DNA of 64,000 nt from contig OZ025886.1 in assembly GCA_964019415.1 (NCBI GenBank), forward strand, positions 4,278,201 to 4,342,200, read 5' to 3'. The notes under the pieces were generated by a model. That model was given only the letters and a program-made list of their open reading frames with translations. It was not told the DNA's origin and did not search any database. The DNA is from Ianthella basta. Taxonomy: Eukaryota; Porifera; Demospongiae; Verongiida; Ianthellidae. The position numbers and the translations under genes are program-made. This document shows, one piece after another, positions 13,004 through 23,493 of this stretch; the stretch's first letter is position 1, and the number at the start of each line of letters is the position of its first letter.

Positions 13004-14309
13004 AGTCTGAATCACTGACTGTTTGTGGAAGAAACGGAGAGAAATTCCACAAATAGCTACTTGTTCAGTGACTGGTCACTCATCCACACAGCAACACACA
13101 AACATGCATAAACATACAAACAAAATGTATTAATCAAAATATGGCAATCCTATGTACATATGGGAAATCATGAGTGTACATTTGATAGAAGTTGTTGTAA
13201 ATCAAGAACTCTTTTCATTGGTAGTCAGTTAATCAAATGGTGCAATTGAGATGGTGTAATACCTATATACAATTAATTCATATTCAATCTTCCATTTCTC
13301 ATTACTTAGTGAGGGCTGCCTCGGGTTTGATTGGAGGAGACCTGTCGCATGAGTTCCATGTGACGGCTGATATTGGCGAAGACACAGTTGTGACCTGTCC
13401 AAAGTAAGGGAGGACAAAAGTCATGCATGTGTGGTGGGGATCATTCTGCAAACGTCTCCATTACTCTTGTGTAAATGCACCAGAGCAAGAGATATTACAT
13501 GCAAATGGCGCAGTCTGAGTGAATGTAATATTTTAACAGATTGAGTTGCTCTGTTACTGCCATCATTGGTGACTATCTCGCTCTTGCCTTTGCATTCATG
13601 TCTGTCTGCATTCGTGGTGTGTACAGATGCGACCTTGCCTTCAATGGAGAGATGAAGATGGAGCTTGTGGATGAAACAGGTGCTTAGCGTATGTCTAGCA
13701 ATGCCATTAACACAAGTCTTGTCCCACTCAGAATGAAGGAAACCTCATTCGCATTGCTTCTATCTATTGTACTTGGTATTTGACAACCTGTACATTACGT
13801 TTGCTATTATTGTGGAACCTGTCAAAGACGGTCAGTGCATAAGGCAGCCACCTCTCTAAAACAGCCAGCCTCCCTGGCCCCAAATAGCACTAAAACATAG
13901 CAATAATAGCAATATAATAGCAATCTACCTCTGTAGAGCAGCCACCTCTCTATGAAGGTCAGTTAGAACTGGCCCACAGGCGGTTGTCTTAGACATGTGT
14001 CGCTGCATTGATTTTTGTGTATGAAGACATTTCTGCCTGTACAAAGCAAAATGTTGCAAGTACTTCTTTAGCAATTCTTTCACTACTCTCTGATTCTGCT
14101 AAAATTAGTACCAGCTAAAATTAGTAGCTGGTCAATAGAAGCATGAGTAGTCGAGCCTGATTAAATAGTTATGTTCAGTGCTAGAATATACGTATGCTGC
14201 TCCATCGAGCCCAGTCTAATTCCCCCACCCCACCCCCAGGCGTTGACTGCCCAGAGCGTGGGACTAGACACAACTGTCAACTGGAAGAGAGGAAAGGGAT
14301 TGAGGTAAA

Positions 14310-14369
<60 letters not shown>

Positions 14370-15610
14370 CACGCACACACATACACACACGCGCACACGC
14401 ACACACACACATGCACCACAATCAGATTCTATTCCTTATTCATAGGGTAGAGGTTTCACAGCAGACCTACAGTAACACATTTCTTGTCTGTCTGTGCGTA
14501 GGTAGGTCACACCTTCTATCTTGGAACCAAGTACTCTAAAGTGTTCAATGCTACATTTTTGGACCAGCATTCTGAGAAGCAGTAAGTCATTGCCTGTGTT
14601 CCACAGTTTCATCCTTACTCGGCTGGGCTCTGCCCCCAGTTGGGTTTGGGTGTAGTTAGGAGCGCTACCGTATTGCACCCACACCTCAGGCAACAATGAG
14701 TCCAACTACAACGGTACACACAAAGTCCCCCCCCCCCCCCTACACACACACAAATCAATGATCTTTCTCCTTACCTGTAACTTTTATATTGCAGAGTTTC
14801 TTGACTGCATGAACATAGTTTGCACATGTTGGTGTTGTCTTACTCTCTTGTAGGTCCTGTGAAATGGGTTGCTTTGGGTTGGGTGTGTCCCGTATCCTAG
14901 CAGCAGTACTGGAGCACAGTGCAGCGGAGCAGGTGGAGAGGATCGTCTGGCCCAGAGCCATTGCACCATACTCAACCTGCATCGTGCCTATGAGCAGTAA
15001 GAAGGTGAGACCGCCGAGCAGTATTTAGCAATTCACACTCAAAAGGCTGAAACCGCTGTCATTTGCACTCTAGTAGGTTCTTGACACCATGCAAACAAGT
15101 CAATGTACGTACTTTACAGTGAAGACACGTTTCTTTGTAGCCTTTTCCCTGTATGTTTAGTACAGATTAGTGAATGTTTTATGCTGCATAGTTGAGACTC
15201 AGCACGCACGCACATTGATACGGGCTTATTGTGTAATTTAGACTTAGTGATTCAAGCTCCTTTGCAGTTAAGATTCATTCCAAGTGTTTATGCATATTCT
15301 TGCTGTGCTTGTTCCACTGTTCCCTGTACTAATGCAGGAAGACCTACTGACAAGAAGAGCCACTGCCCTCTATGACTCTCTGACTGATGCTAATCTTGGT
15401 GATGAGGTAGTCTTGGAGGACAGGCACTACTTGTCGCAGTCTGCAAAGCTGAAGGATGCCTACCTGGTTGGCTACCCTTATATAGTAGTGGTGGGCAAGC
15501 AGACAGAGCAGGAGGACAAGTACGAGCTGCTAAAGATGCAGCATGGACAAGTGGTCACACAGAAATTGACACTGAATGAACTGATTAAAGAATTGCATAC
15601 CGTGGCATGA
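11932..15610 (+). CDS. PARS2: Mitochondrial-type prolyl-tRNA synthetase, missing core exon(s)
   Basis: Class II aminoacyl-tRNA synthetase that charges mitochondrial tRNA-Pro. Exons seen: 11932..12063, 12157..12334, 12672..12745, 13310..13403, 13627..13679, 14240..14304, 14502..14581, 14854..15004, 15338..15610. The N-terminal part has the motif 1 region ([16 protein letters not shown]). The later part matches PARS2 closely: [17 protein letters not shown], the CPKC pair, [12 protein letters not shown], motif 3 [14 protein letters not shown] and the anticodon-binding domain. Between 12745 and 13310 the family should have about 100 residues, including motif 2 (the THEE and FRDE region). No such sequence exists in the 560-bp gap and the flanking exon phases do not match (phase 0 out, phase 1 needed), so exon(s) are absent. 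An assembly collapse at the (GT)n at 12941 or a real deletion is possible. AATAAA follows at 15623. Confidence 0.85.
12941..13002 (+). repeat. (GT)n microsatellite in the PARS2 gap
   Basis: About 62 bp of pure GT, lying exactly in the interval where the motif 2 exon(s) of PARS2 are missing. Such tracts are common collapse points in assemblies. Confidence 0.95.
13826..14010 (+). mobile_element. MITE-like dispersed element, copy 2
   Basis: Second copy of the element at 11451-11612, same orientation, in a PARS2 intron. It shares GCAGCCACCTCTCTAAAACA at the left and GGTCAGTTAGAACTGGCCCA towards the right, but has about 20 bp of extra A-rich sequence in the middle (AATAGCAATATAATAGCAAT). Confidence 0.65.
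14312..14411 (+). repeat. (CA)n/(CG) alternating purine-pyrimidine tract
   Basis: About 100 bp, starting with CACGCGCGCG and continuing as CA repeats, a few bases after a PARS2 splice donor at 14305. Alternating CG and CA of this kind favours Z-DNA. Confidence 0.9.
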
Positions 15611-15622
15611 TATCCATTTTGC

Positions 15623-15628
15623 AATAAA
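15623..15628 (+). terminator. Polyadenylation signal of PARS2
   Basis: Canonical AATAAA 12 bp after the PARS2 TGA. Confidence 0.6.
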
Positions 15629-15754
15629 GATCATTCACACCATATACACCCCTCGCCATATGACATTGCTTTCATTTTGCCCTGCACATAATATTGGGCA
15701 TGTGTGCAATGCGGGTATATCGACACTTTTGCAGGGTGCCCGGAATAGACAGGT

Positions 15755-17368
15755 ATGAAAAAATACTACGGCAAGATGGCGGCATTTAGCTTGTTGTTAT
15801 GTTTTACTATATTCCTTTCAACAGTGTGTGGCGACAGCTGCCTCGATGCGTCGTGTACGAGTAAAGCAGACATTAGCGATGTTTTTGCCGACAAAAGAAA
15901 TGTCTTGGTTCTAATTGCCGACGACTACGGCATGCAGTCGGGCACTTACGGCAACAAAGTATGCAAGACACCCAACCTGGATTCCCTGGCGCAGCGCAGT
16001 TTGATCATGGAGCACGGCTTCACCAGTGTCAGCAGCTGCTCCCCCAGCCGTTCGGCCATCCTGACGGGCCTGCCGCAGCACGAGAACGGAATGTACGGAT
16101 TGCACCACACTGTTCACCATTTTCAGTCATTTGATGGCATCCAGAGCCTGTCGTGGTTGTTGAACAAGACTGGGAGCATCAAGACGGGTATCATTGGAAA
16201 GAAACACGTTGGACCAGACTACGTGTATCCATTTGACTTTGCATACACCGAGGAGAATTATGATCTCACACAAGTTGGTCGTAACATCACTTTGATGAAG
16301 GAGCTGGCACATGCGTTTCTTGACCTTTATTCCAAAGAGCGTTTTATGCTGTACATTGGCTTTCATGATCCACATCGCTGTGGGCTCACTCTACCAGAGT
16401 ATGGACAGTTTTGTGAGAAATTTGGCGATGGTTCCCCAGGACAGGGCACCATCCCCGACTGGCATCCTGTTGAGTATGATCCTTCTGAAGTAGAAGTGCC
16501 TTACTTTGTGCCAGACACCCCTGCTGCACGTTCTGATATTGCCAACATGTACAAGACCATCAGCCGTCTTGACCAAGGGGTGGGGCTAATGATGCAAGCG
16601 CTGACGGAATATGGTGTATTAGACAACACCCTAGTGATTTTCACATCTGACAATGGTATTCCATTTCCATCTGGAAGAACCAACCTGTATGATCCTGGCA
16701 TGGTGGAGCCATTCCTCATCTCATCTCCACTGTCTACGTCTACTTGGGGACAGAAGAGCAATGCTTTAGTTAGCACTACAGACATTGTGCCCACCATTTT
16801 GGACTGGTTCGGGCTGCCCTTTCCCAACTACACCCTGCCTTCTAGGCCTAACCGAATCACCCTCCATGGCAAGTCCCTTCTTCCTCTTCTGCAGGAGGAG
16901 CCATCCTGGAAGGAGGACTGGGATGAAGTGTATTCTAGTCACAACCTCCATGAAATAACCATGTACTATCCGATGAGGGTCCTCAGGACCCAGCAGTATA
17001 AACTCATTCATAACCTCAACTTTAGAATGCCATTTGCAATTGATCAAGACTTCTTTGTTTCACCAACATTCCAGGACCTCTTGAACCGCACTGTGAAGGG
17101 CGAGGAGACTCACTGGTACAAGAAGCTGGATAGCTACTACTATCGTGATGAGTGGGAGCTGTTCAACCTCCAGTCAGACCCAGAAGAGTTGAACAATGTA
17201 GCCGGGGATCCAAACTATGCTTCTGTGCTGAAAACACTGCAAGAGAAATTAAGATCATGGCAACATAGTACCAATGACCCATGGTACTGTGCCCCTGGAG
17301 GTGTCTTTGAGAACATGGGGAAGTATCCTCTTAGTGGTGTTTGCTTGTCAATGCATAATGGACTGTGA
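15755..17368 (+). CDS. SGSH: N-sulfoglucosamine sulfohydrolase (heparan N-sulfatase), copy 1, conserved type
   Basis: Intronless sulfatase that removes N-sulfate from glucosamine at the non-reducing end of heparan sulfate; the human enzyme is lysosomal. The first Met is at 15755, but the Met at 15776 has the better context (AAGATGG) and starts a clean signal peptide (MAAFSLLLCFTIFLSTVCG). Using human SGSH numbering, the metal pair D31 D32 (ADDYG), formylglycine motif CSPSR (C70, R74), GKKH (K123, H125), DPHR (H181), SDNG (D273, N274) and SGRTN (R282) are all present. The region FAIDQDFFVSPTFQDLL is almost identical to the human enzyme. This is the copy most likely to have the ancestral heparan N-sulfatase activity. 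It lies on the + strand just after PARS2 and converges on copy 2. Confidence 0.95.
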   Translation: MKKYYGKMAAFSLLLCFTIFLSTVCGDSCLDASCTSKADISDVFADKRNVLVLIADDYGMQSGTYGNKVCKTPNLDSLAQRSLIMEHGFTSVSSCSPSRSAILTGLPQHENGMYGLHHTVHHFQSFDGIQSLSWLLNKTGSIKTGIIGKKHVGPDYVYPFDFAYTEENYDLTQVGRNITLMKELAHAFLDLYSKERFMLYIGFHDPHRCGLTLPEYGQFCEKFGDGSPGQGTIPDWHPVEYDPSEVEVPYFVPDTPAARSDIANMYKTISRLDQGVGLMMQALTEYGVLDNTLVIFTSDNGIPFPSGRTNLYDPGMVEPFLISSPLSTSTWGQKSNALVSTTDIVPTILDWFGLPFPNYTLPSRPNRITLHGKSLLPLLQEEPSWKEDWDEVYSSHNLHEITMYYPMRVLRTQQYKLIHNLNFRMPFAIDQDFFVSPTFQDLLNRTVKGEETHWYKKLDSYYYRDEWELFNLQSDPEELNNVAGDPNYASVLKTLQEKLRSWQHSTNDPWYCAPGGVFENMGKYPLSGVCLSMHNGL

Positions 17369-18347
17369 AAACAGTCTTGGTTTAAGTTTGTAGCTGTATA
17401 CATTTATATAATAGCATTGGACTTGGTGCTGTGTATATAGTAGAATTGAATACCATTGCGGAAGATATGCATGTCATTGCATGTATTTGCAATATACAGG
17501 TGCTATATAGCCCCGAGCATGCATACATGTTATGGTTATTATATATAGAAATGGATTCCAAATTACACTTGAATGTGATGTATTATACAATTATTATACT
17601 CCTGGATGTTCAAACTACTGTACGCAAATATGTATATAGCTGGAATTTGCCCAACTGTAGCAGGCCCATACACAGGGGGCTTTAGGGGGTTTGAAAGAAC
17701 CCCCCCCCCCACCCACACACACACACTTGCCTTGGAGGTCCGCCTGAGAAGCAACTTCAATAATTTTTTTAGCTATTATACAGAATCTGAGTTTATACTA
17801 CTATACAGTATAATCTTACAATGGACAGTGCCACTCAAACCCTGTTACGCTTGAAAAGACCAGCTTAGCTGCTAGCGAGCACATGCAAGCTAGACATTCT
17901 CCTTGCGGACACAAGAATAGTGCTACAAGTTAATCTATATGTAATGAGTTCCACTTTGAGAGTAGAAGCCCCCCCCCCAGTCTCGTAGCTTTGTATGTAG
18001 GATCAAAGCTTAAGTACGTACGTTGCTGGGCACATTAACCAAGTCACATGACGTTTCTAACTAAAATTCATTCCAAGTTCTAAGTGGAAGTTAGGACATT
18101 CACAATTGAAGCTGCATATACATATATGCAGTCACATGACAACATGTTATTACATTTGCATGATTGCGATGCGATGGGCTGCATCAACATAACATTACAT
18201 TGTACATAATACTATGTACATATGTCTCACTCTGATATATTTAAGAACACGATAGTCAAAATGGAAATCCAATTACATACACACTTCAAGCAACCAGAGA
18301 CATGCTATATATTCAGTTCCACTTGTTTACATTACATGGAGTTAAGG
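17369..18347. other. Intergenic between convergent SGSH copies 1 and 2
   Basis: 979 bp of AT-rich DNA with two poly-C runs (about 17701-17710 and 17971-17979) and a short CA run. No coding sequence recognised. It should hold both 3' UTRs. Confidence 0.6.
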
Positions 18348-19913
18348 TTAGAATCCATTGTGCATGGACTTGCAGACTTGTCCTGTTTCCAAGACACCTC
18401 CAGGAGCACACAACCATGGATCATTTGTGTCATGTGACCATGTTAGGAGCCTAGCCTGCAGCTCTTTCAGCACAGCAGCATAGTTTGGATCCCTGGCTAC
18501 ATTGTTCAACTCTTCAGGGTCTGACTGGAGGTTGAACAGCTCCCACTCATCACGATAGTAGTAGCTATCCAGTTTCTTGTACCAGTGAGTCTCCTCACCC
18601 TTCACAGTGCGGTTCAAGAGGTCCAGGAATGTTGGTGAATTATAGATGTCAACTGCAATAGGATAGGGCATTTTAGAGTGCAAATTGTGAATGAGTTTGT
18701 ACTCCTGGGTCCTGACGACCCTCATTGGGTAGTACATAAGAACTGAGTGGAGGTTGTGACTCGAATACACTTCATCCCAGTCCTCAATTGAGGATGGCTC
18801 TTCCTCCAGGAGAGGAAGAAGGGACTTTCCATGGAGGGTGATCCGGTTGGGCATGTACGATATAGTGTAGTTGGGGAAAGGCAGCCCGAACCAGTCCAAA
18901 ACGGTGGGCACAATGTCCGTGGTGCTTACTAGAGCATTGCTCTTCTGTCCCCATTTAGACTTGGACAGTGGAGATGAGATGAGGAACGGCTCCACCATGC
19001 CAGGGTCATACAGGTTGGTCTTTGCAGCTGGATAAGGAATACCATTGTCAGATGTGAAAATCACTAGGGTGTTGTCAAGTACGCCAAACTCTGCCAGTGC
19101 TTGCATCATTAGCCCCACCCCTTGGTCAAGACGACTGATGGTCTTGTACATGTTGGCAATATCAGAACGTGCAGCGGGGGTGTCTGGCAAGAAATAGGGT
19201 ACTTCTACTTCAGAAGGATCATACTCAACAGGATGCCAGTCGGGGATGGTGCCCTGTCCTTTGGAACCATCACCGAACCTCTCACAAAACTGGCCATATT
19301 GATCAATGTCAGTCGATTTGTCAGTACACCGGTGTGGGTCATGGAAGCCAATGTAGAGCAGAAAGTGCTCTTTGGAGTACATGCTTAGAAACTTATGTGC
19401 CAACTCCTTCATCAGAGTGATGTTACGACCAACTTGCATCAACACACTGTTCTCTTCGGTGTATGCGAAGTCAAATGGGTACACATAATCTGGTCCAACG
19501 TGTTTCTTTCCAATGATACCCGTCTTGATGCTCCCAGTCTTGTTCAGCAACCACGGCAGGCTCTGAATGCCATCGAAGGAATTAAAGTGTTGGGTTCCGC
19601 CGTGTAGTCCGTACATTCCGTTCTCGTGCTGCGGCAGGCCCGTCAGGATGGCCGAACGGCTGGGGGAGCAGCTGCTGACACTGGTGAAGCCGTGCTCCAT
19701 GATCAAACTGCGCTGCGCCAGGGAGTCCAGGTTGGGTGTCTTGCAGACTTTGTTGCCGTAAGTGCCCGACTGCATGCCGTAGTCGTCGGCAAGTAGAATC
19801 AACACGTTTCGTTGCTCCAAGTCATTTGGGAGGGGAAATGGCCGTCGCAAAGAGGCAATTCCTCCTTCAAAGAGAAGGAAGCAAAGGCAGAATAGGTACG
19901 GCAAACCAGCCAT
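18348..19913 (-). CDS. SGSH-like sulfatase, copy 2
   Basis: Intronless, 521 residues from the Met at 19913. The frame is open further upstream to 20045, but the Met at 19913 starts the signal peptide (MAGLPYLFCLCFLLFEGG) and aligns with the other copies. It keeps D31/D32, CSPSR, GKKH, DPHR and SDNG. Position R282 of human SGSH is lysine (AAKTN), and the human IDQDF segment is IAVDI. The C-terminus ends with the shared CKSMHNGF. Extra residues (DKSTDIDQ) follow the DPHRC motif, as in copies 3 and 5. Predicted secreted or lysosomal. The altered substrate pocket makes the exact substrate uncertain. Confidence 0.93.
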   Translation of the reverse strand: MAGLPYLFCLCFLLFEGGIASLRRPFPLPNDLEQRNVLILLADDYGMQSGTYGNKVCKTPNLDSLAQRSLIMEHGFTSVSSCSPSRSAILTGLPQHENGMYGLHGGTQHFNSFDGIQSLPWLLNKTGSIKTGIIGKKHVGPDYVYPFDFAYTEENSVLMQVGRNITLMKELAHKFLSMYSKEHFLLYIGFHDPHRCTDKSTDIDQYGQFCERFGDGSKGQGTIPDWHPVEYDPSEVEVPYFLPDTPAARSDIANMYKTISRLDQGVGLMMQALAEFGVLDNTLVIFTSDNGIPYPAAKTNLYDPGMVEPFLISSPLSKSKWGQKSNALVSTTDIVPTVLDWFGLPFPNYTISYMPNRITLHGKSLLPLLEEEPSSIEDWDEVYSSHNLHSVLMYYPMRVVRTQEYKLIHNLHSKMPYPIAVDIYNSPTFLDLLNRTVKGEETHWYKKLDSYYYRDEWELFNLQSDPEELNNVARDPNYAAVLKELQARLLTWSHDTNDPWLCAPGGVLETGQVCKSMHNGF

Positions 19914-19973
19914 GTAACAAAGGGCTATATAGCTCTGGGATAGGAACAAATTTAAAGGATTTCGGATTCGTGA

Positions 19974-20016
19974 GAAGGCGGGACCGAATAAAATGGCTAG
20001 AACTTGGTCACGCCCA
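19974..20016 (-). promoter_or_regulatory. Shared sulfatase promoter module, copy 2
   Basis: About 60 bp upstream of the SGSH copy 2 start. The + strand reads GGCGGGACCGAATAAAATGG followed 14 bp later by CACGCCCAC. The same layout, GGCGGG then ATAAAATG or ACAAATG then an inverted GC box, occurs upstream of copies 3/4, 5 and 6. The GC boxes resemble Sp/KLF sites; the central ATAAAATGG on the other strand reads CCATTTTAT. Confidence 0.6.
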
Positions 20017-20239
20017 CGTAACGTAGTGAGCTGTATACGTAGCAACCTCGAGTTTGCTGTATATATGTATACACCATAGATGCATCATGCATTGCATCAG
20101 TCCTATAGTTCCACGTATTTGCAAGTATATCTAATTATATATGCATAAATCGTGCTATGTACAGTAGATACTACAAAAGCCATGTAGTTAAATTTTAAGT
20201 GCAAAATTCAAAGTGATTACGTATATGCTTCAGCTAAGG

Positions 20240-21811
20240 TTAGACTCCATTGTGCATGGACTTGCAGACTTGTCCTGTTTCCAGGACACCTCCGGGAGCA
20301 CACAACCATGGATCATTTGTGTTATGTAACCATGTTAGGAGCCTAGACTGCAGCTCCTTCAATACAGCAGCATAGTTTGGATCCCTGGCTACATTGCTCA
20401 ACTCTTCAGGGTCTGACTGGAGGTTGAACAGCTCCCACTCGTCACGATAGTAGTAGCTATCTAGTTTCTTGTACCAGTGAGTCTCCTCACCCTTCACAGT
20501 GCGGTTCAAGAGGTCCTGGTTAGTAGGAGAATTGAAGATATCAACTGCAATAGGATAGGGCATTTTCCAGTGCAAATTGTGAATGAGTTTATACTCCTGG
20601 GTCCTGAGGACCCTCATTGGATAATACATAACTATGGAGTGGAGGTTGTGACTGGAATATACCTCGTCCCAGTCTGCATTAACTACTTCCTTTTCCAGCA
20701 AAGGAAGAAGGGACTTGCCATGGAGGGTGATCGGGTTGGGCATGTACGACAGAGTGTAGTTGGGGAAAGGCAGCCCGAACCAGTCCAAAATTGTGGGCAT
20801 AATGTCTGTAGTGCTAACTAGAGCATTGCTCTTCTGTCCCCATGTTGACTTGGATAGTGGAGATGAGACGAGAAATGGTTCCACCATGCCAGGATCATAC
20901 AGGTTGGTCTTCGCCCCTGGATAAGGAATGCCATTGTCAGATGTGAAAATCACTAGGGTGTTGTCAAGTACGCCAAACTCTGCCAGTGCTTGCATCATTA
21001 GCCCCACCCCTTGGTCAAGACGGCTGATGCTCTTGTACATGTTGGCAATATCAGAACGTGCAGCAGGAGTGTCTGGCAAGAAATAAGGCACTTCTACTTC
21101 AGAAGGATCATACTCAACAGGATGCCAGTCGGGGATGGTGCCCTGTCCTTTGGAACCGTCACCGAACCTCTCACAAAACTGACCATATTGATCAATGTCA
21201 GTCGGTTTGTCAGTACACCGGTGTGGGTCATGAAAGCCAATGTAGAGCAGAAAGCGCTCTTTAGAGTACATGCTTAGAAACTTATGTGCCAACTCCTTCA
21301 TCAGAGTGATGTTACGACCAACTTGCATCAACACACTGTTTTCCTCAGTGTGCGCAAAGTCGAATGGGTATACATACTCTGGTCCGACGTTTTTCTTTCC
21401 GATGATGCCCGTCTTGATGCTCCCAGTCTTGTTCAGCAACCACGACAGGCTCTGAATGCCATCGAAGGAATTGAAGTTTGGAACGGCACCGTGTAGTCCG
21501 TACATTCCGTTCTCGTGCTGCGGCAGGCCCGTCAGGATGGCCGAACGGCTGGGGGAGCAGCTGCTGACACTGGTGAAGCCGTGCTCCATGATCAAACTGC
21601 GCTGCGCCAGGGAGTCCAGGTTGGGTGTCTTGCAGACTTTGTTGCCGTAAGTGCCCGACTGCATGCCGTAATCGTCGGCAAGTAGAATCAACACGTTTCG
21701 TTGCTCCACATCATTCGAAAGGGAAGATGACCGAAGCAAAGACGCATATCCTCCTCCAAAGAGAAGGAAGCAAAGGACTAATAAGTGCGCTAAATCTGCC
21801 ATTTGACACAA
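20240..21811 (-). CDS. SGSH-like sulfatase, copy 3, active-site H-to-N
   Basis: Intronless, 523 residues (520 if the second Met, MADLAHLLVLC, is used). The formylglycine motif CSPSR, metal pair DD, DPHR and SDNG are kept. The residue equivalent to human SGSH H125 is asparagine: GKKN instead of GKKH, codon at 21399-21401. R282 is lysine (GAKTN). H125 is an active-site residue of human SGSH, so loss or change of activity is expected. The codon-level reading frame is otherwise intact, so a recent pseudogene is unlikely. Head-to-head with copy 4, 119 bp between start codons. Confidence 0.93.
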   Translation of the reverse strand: MCQMADLAHLLVLCFLLFGGGYASLLRSSSLSNDVEQRNVLILLADDYGMQSGTYGNKVCKTPNLDSLAQRSLIMEHGFTSVSSCSPSRSAILTGLPQHENGMYGLHGAVPNFNSFDGIQSLSWLLNKTGSIKTGIIGKKNVGPEYVYPFDFAHTEENSVLMQVGRNITLMKELAHKFLSMYSKERFLLYIGFHDPHRCTDKPTDIDQYGQFCERFGDGSKGQGTIPDWHPVEYDPSEVEVPYFLPDTPAARSDIANMYKSISRLDQGVGLMMQALAEFGVLDNTLVIFTSDNGIPYPGAKTNLYDPGMVEPFLVSSPLSKSTWGQKSNALVSTTDIMPTILDWFGLPFPNYTLSYMPNPITLHGKSLLPLLEKEVVNADWDEVYSSHNLHSIVMYYPMRVLRTQEYKLIHNLHWKMPYPIAVDIFNSPTNQDLLNRTVKGEETHWYKKLDSYYYRDEWELFNLQSDPEELSNVARDPNYAAVLKELQSRLLTWLHNTNDPWLCAPGGVLETGQVCKSMHNGV

Positions 21812-21930
21812 CGAAGCAGCACATGCATGTACAGTGGGGAATTTCTTTATAGGGGTAGCGAGGCGGGGCCAACTATAACAAATGGTTTCGACCCCGCCTA
21901 CCTGTTGACCCTTTACCGTACAGTTGTCAA
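21812..21930. promoter_or_regulatory. Divergent promoter of SGSH copies 3 and 4
   Basis: 119 bp between two start codons. It contains a near-perfect inverted repeat at about 21860-21900: AGGCGGGGCC, a 22-bp centre with AACAAATGG, then GACCCCGCCT. This symmetrical version of the module found upstream of copies 2, 5 and 6 would suit bidirectional transcription. Confidence 0.65.
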
Positions 21931-23493
21931 ATGGCTGCTTGGGCGAGCCTAATTAGCTGGCTTTACGTCCTTCTCATTGCAGGAGGACGCGCATCTCTAA
22001 TTCCATCGCCTCCCCTCCCAAAGGGTTTGGAGCAAAGAAACGTTTTGATTCTAATTGGCGACGACTATGGCATGCAGTCGGGCACTTACGGCAACAAGGT
22101 TTGCAAGACACCCAACCTGGACTCCCTGGCGCAGCGCAGTTTGATCATGGAGCACGGCTTCACCAGTGTCAGCAGCTGCTCCCCCAGCCGTTCGGCCATC
22201 CTGACGGGCCTGCCGCAGCACGAGAACGGAATATACGGACTACACGGCGGAATTCAGCACTTTAATTCCTTCGATGGCATCCAGAGCCTGCCGTGGTTGC
22301 TGAACAAGACTGGGAGCATCAAGACGGGCATCATTGGAAAGAAACACGTTGGACCAGACTACGTGTACCCATTTGACTTCGCATACACCGAAGAGAATTA
22401 CGACTTGATGCAAGTTGGTCGTAACATCACTCTGATGAAGGAGTTGGCACATAAGTTTCTAAGCATGTACTCCAAAGAGCACTTTCTGCTCTACATTGGT
22501 TTCCACGATCCCCACCGGTGTATGGGTAGCACCATAGAGATGTATGGCAACTTCTGTGAGAGGTTTGGCGATGGCTCCCCAGGACAGGGCACCATCCCCG
22601 ACTGGCATCCTGTTGAGTATGATCCTTCTGAAGTAGAAGTACCTTATTTCTTGCCAGACACTCCAGTTGTTCATTCTGAAGTTGCCAACATGTACAAGAC
22701 CATCAGCCGTCTTGACCAAGGGGTGGGGCTAATGATGCAAGCATTGGCAGAGTTTGGCGTACTTGACAACACCCTGGTGATTTTCACATCTGACAATGGT
22801 ATTCCTTATCCAGCTGCAAAGACCAACCTGTATGACCCTGGCATGGTGGAGCCGTTCCTCATCTCGTCACCCCTGTCCAAGTCTAAATGGGGACAGAAGA
22901 GCAATGCTCTAGTAAGCACCACGGACATTGTGCCCACCGTTTTGGACTGGTTCGGGCTGCCCTTTCCCAACTACACTCTGTCATACATGCCCAACCGAAT
23001 CACCCTCCATGGCAAGTCCCTTCTTCCTCTCCTGGAGGAAGAGCCACCCTTAAATGAGGACTGGGATGAAGTGTATTCAAGTCATAACCTTCATCAAGTC
23101 ACCATGTACTACCCAATGAGGGTCCTCAGGACCCAGGAGTATAAACTCATTCACAATTTGCACTCAAAAATGCCTTTTTCCATTGCCACTGATATCTTCA
23201 ATGGTCCCAGTTACCAGGACCTCTTGAACCGCACTGTGAAAGGTGAGGAGACTCACTGGTACAGGAAACTGGATAGCTACTACTATCGTGACGAGTGGGA
23301 GCTGTTCAACCTCCAGTCAGACCCTGAAGAGTTGAGCAATATAGCCGGGGATCCAAACTATGCTGCTGTATTGAAGGAGCTGCAGTCTAGGCTCCTAACG
23401 TGGTTACATGACACAAATGATCCATGGTTGTGTGCTCCCGGAGGTGTCCTGGAAACAGGACAAGTCTGCAAGTCCATGCATAATGGATTATGA
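21931..23493 (+). CDS. SGSH-like sulfatase, copy 4
   Basis: Intronless, 520 residues, signal peptide MAAWASLISWLYVLLIAGG. CSPSR, GKKH, DPHR and SDNG are kept. The first metal motif reads IGDDYG (others ADDYG) with both aspartates intact. R282 is lysine (AAKTN). The insert after DPHRC is short (MGSTIEM), and the substrate-side segment reads SIATDIFNGPSYQDLL, different from all other copies. It is the only + strand member besides copy 1. Predicted catalytically competent; substrate unknown. Confidence 0.93.
   Translation: MAAWASLISWLYVLLIAGGRASLIPSPPLPKGLEQRNVLILIGDDYGMQSGTYGNKVCKTPNLDSLAQRSLIMEHGFTSVSSCSPSRSAILTGLPQHENGIYGLHGGIQHFNSFDGIQSLPWLLNKTGSIKTGIIGKKHVGPDYVYPFDFAYTEENYDLMQVGRNITLMKELAHKFLSMYSKEHFLLYIGFHDPHRCMGSTIEMYGNFCERFGDGSPGQGTIPDWHPVEYDPSEVEVPYFLPDTPVVHSEVANMYKTISRLDQGVGLMMQALAEFGVLDNTLVIFTSDNGIPYPAAKTNLYDPGMVEPFLISSPLSKSKWGQKSNALVSTTDIVPTVLDWFGLPFPNYTLSYMPNRITLHGKSLLPLLEEEPPLNEDWDEVYSSHNLHQVTMYYPMRVLRTQEYKLIHNLHSKMPFSIATDIFNGPSYQDLLNRTVKGEETHWYRKLDSYYYRDEWELFNLQSDPEELSNIAGDPNYAAVLKELQSRLLTWLHDTNDPWLCAPGGVLETGQVCKSMHNGL

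Noticed and set aside
20477-21852. Series of 60-130 residue frames antisense to the sulfatases
   Set aside because: They recur at the same relative position in every copy and simply mirror the conserved coding strand.
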